A DNA stretch of 36,308 nucleotides from Cytophagales bacterium CG12_big_fil_rev_8_21_14_0_65_40_12 (lineage in GTDB: Bacteria; Bacteroidota; Bacteroidia; Cytophagales; Cyclobacteriaceae), in NCBI GenBank assembly GCA_002786855.1, contig PCUU01000040.1, positions 1-36,308 on the forward strand, read 5' to 3'. Under the pieces are notes generated by a model. The model did not search any database. It was given only the letters and a program-made list of their open reading frames with translations, and was not told where the DNA came from. The position numbers were made by a program, and so were the translations under genes. Shown piece by piece: positions 35,509 to 36,308 of the stretch (positions are counted from its first letter, which is position 1; every line of letters begins with the position of its first letter).

Positions 35509-35643
35509 AGTGCTTCTGCTTCGATGCAAGTGCTATTCACAAATTTGTCTTTAAGATGAATGAAAATGGAATGTGCCCCAAGACATGTATAAATTGGATT
35601 TGATGCGTTAAATTTCATGAGAGTTTCACCTAAACCTATGATT

Positions 35644-36240
35644 ATGAAGAGCATACACTTACCACTTTTAGTGTTTTCTTTGGCGCTTTATATCGCTACA
35701 GAAAGCCAAAGCACTGCGCAAACCAACGCATCAAACACCCTGAGAGATCAATGGACATCCATGATCAATTCGGCTGAGAGTTATAATGAATATAAGATCA
35801 TCAAATTGACTAAGCTTCAGGATTTCAGAGGGGCTTTTAATGATAGCCTTAATAGTTACTCAGCGAAATTAGCTGAGCTTAAAACGGAAAGTGCCCAGCT
35901 AAAAACCGAAGTTGAATCATTAAAATCAGACTTAACAGAGATGTCTAATAACTGGCAGTTGAGCAAGAGCACCAATGCAGAAATTAGTTTTTTGGGCTTG
36001 ACTTTTAGAAAGTCCTTTTACAACGCTTTGGTTTGGTCAATTATCGCGTTGCTATCGATTGTTGTTTTTGTGATGTATAGCAGAATTAAGCGGGTTTGCT
36101 CTGTGGTTAAACGCGTAAAGGGTGCCTATTCAAGAATCAGTGACGAATACAGAAGCCATCGCTATCAGGCCACGGAGCATCAAATCAAACTAAAGCGAGA
36201 ATTACAAACAGCCCTCAATAAGCTCGAAATGGCAGAATAA
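35644..36240 (+). CDS. Exported coiled-coil protein with C-terminal membrane span, unknown function
   Basis: From Met 10 of the open frame (35644) the product is 198 residues; an ATG at 35617 is also possible, but the signal peptide (MKSIHLPLLVFSLALYIATE) starts cleanly here. A Tyr/Lys-rich segment (YNEYKIIKLTKLQDFRGAFN) is followed by a coiled coil (about 65-105), SFLGLTFRKSFYNALVWSII, a membrane span (ALVWSIIALLSIVVFVMY) and a second basic/acidic coiled coil. From memory this layout matches a Bacteroidetes family sometimes labelled tRNA (guanine-N1)-methyltransferase, but no methyltransferase motif is visible and that label would be wrong. It may tether or scaffold envelope proteins; that is inference. 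Confidence 0.75.
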   Translation: MKSIHLPLLVFSLALYIATESQSTAQTNASNTLRDQWTSMINSAESYNEYKIIKLTKLQDFRGAFNDSLNSYSAKLAELKTESAQLKTEVESLKSDLTEMSNNWQLSKSTNAEISFLGLTFRKSFYNALVWSIIALLSIVVFVMYSRIKRVCSVVKRVKGAYSRISDEYRSHRYQATEHQIKLKRELQTALNKLEMAE

Positions 36241-36259
36241 TACCCTCTTTAAAAACTTT

Positions 36260-36308
36260 AACCCGATTTATGCAATAGAAATCGTGATGATGGCGTAAAT
36301 CACAAAGA
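36260..36308. repeat. Palindromic dispersed repeat, copy 2 (cut by window end)
   Basis: The last 49 bp equal 6270-6318 except for one base (A at 36279, G at 6289). Like copy 1, it starts close behind a gene's stop codon (20 bp here) in the same orientation. The rest lies beyond the window. Confidence 0.9.

Overview
The window looks like chromosomal DNA of a Bacteroidetes bacterium, most likely a marine Cytophagales of the Roseivirga/Marivirga/Fulvivirga kind. The evidence is TAnnTTTG-type promoters, few Shine-Dalgarno sequences, a type IX secretion (T9SS) type B C-terminal signal, a PorP/SprF outer-membrane protein, a 7TMR-DISM histidine kinase, and the block etfB-etfA-bifunctional nuclease-NupC. 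The genus is inference.

Layout. 1-635 (minus): the 5' part of mpl, cut by the window edge. 806-3435: dnaB and a zinc-free MDR oxidoreductase. 3649-7164: a signalling block of a membrane histidine kinase, an overlapping REC-LuxR response regulator, a 168-bp palindromic repeat, and a second regulator split into a receiver ORF and a LuxR ORF. 7392-24793: a two-gene unit. Its first gene encodes a 5249-residue modular surface protein with a T9SS type B signal; its second encodes a PorP/SprF protein fused to an OmpA domain. A strong terminator ends it. 24794-25271 is gene-free and holds a relic of the MDR gene's 3' end. 25272-28642: a tandem pair of M14 carboxypeptidase-like proteins, one apparently without an intact active site, closed by a terminator. 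28725-29048 (minus): a small TPR protein. 29227-34050: etfB, etfA, a bifunctional nuclease, a nucleoside transporter and anmK. 34064-34644 (minus): an overlapping DUF4160/DUF2442 pair. 34970-36240: two exported or membrane proteins of unknown function. The window ends inside a second copy of the palindromic repeat.

How the parts may work together. The strongest unexplained signal is a shared promoter design. A 23-bp element, nearly a perfect inverted repeat in the first copy, lies exactly 20 bp upstream of a TA(A/G)TTTTG box both before the split response regulator (6499-6549) and before the giant surface-protein gene (7223-7273). Neither promoter has a TTG at -33. This suggests a LuxR-type regulator encoded next door activates both itself and the giant adhesin-like gene. 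The adhesin would then be exported by T9SS and held at the surface with help from the adjacent PorP-OmpA protein. That model is inference; the shared element and spacing are directly visible.

Other points of interest are a receiver that has lost one acidic pocket residue, an M14 paralogue with its HxxE motif replaced by E-G-S-H, and six exact 342-bp repeats plus twenty-eight exact 75-bp repeats inside the giant gene.
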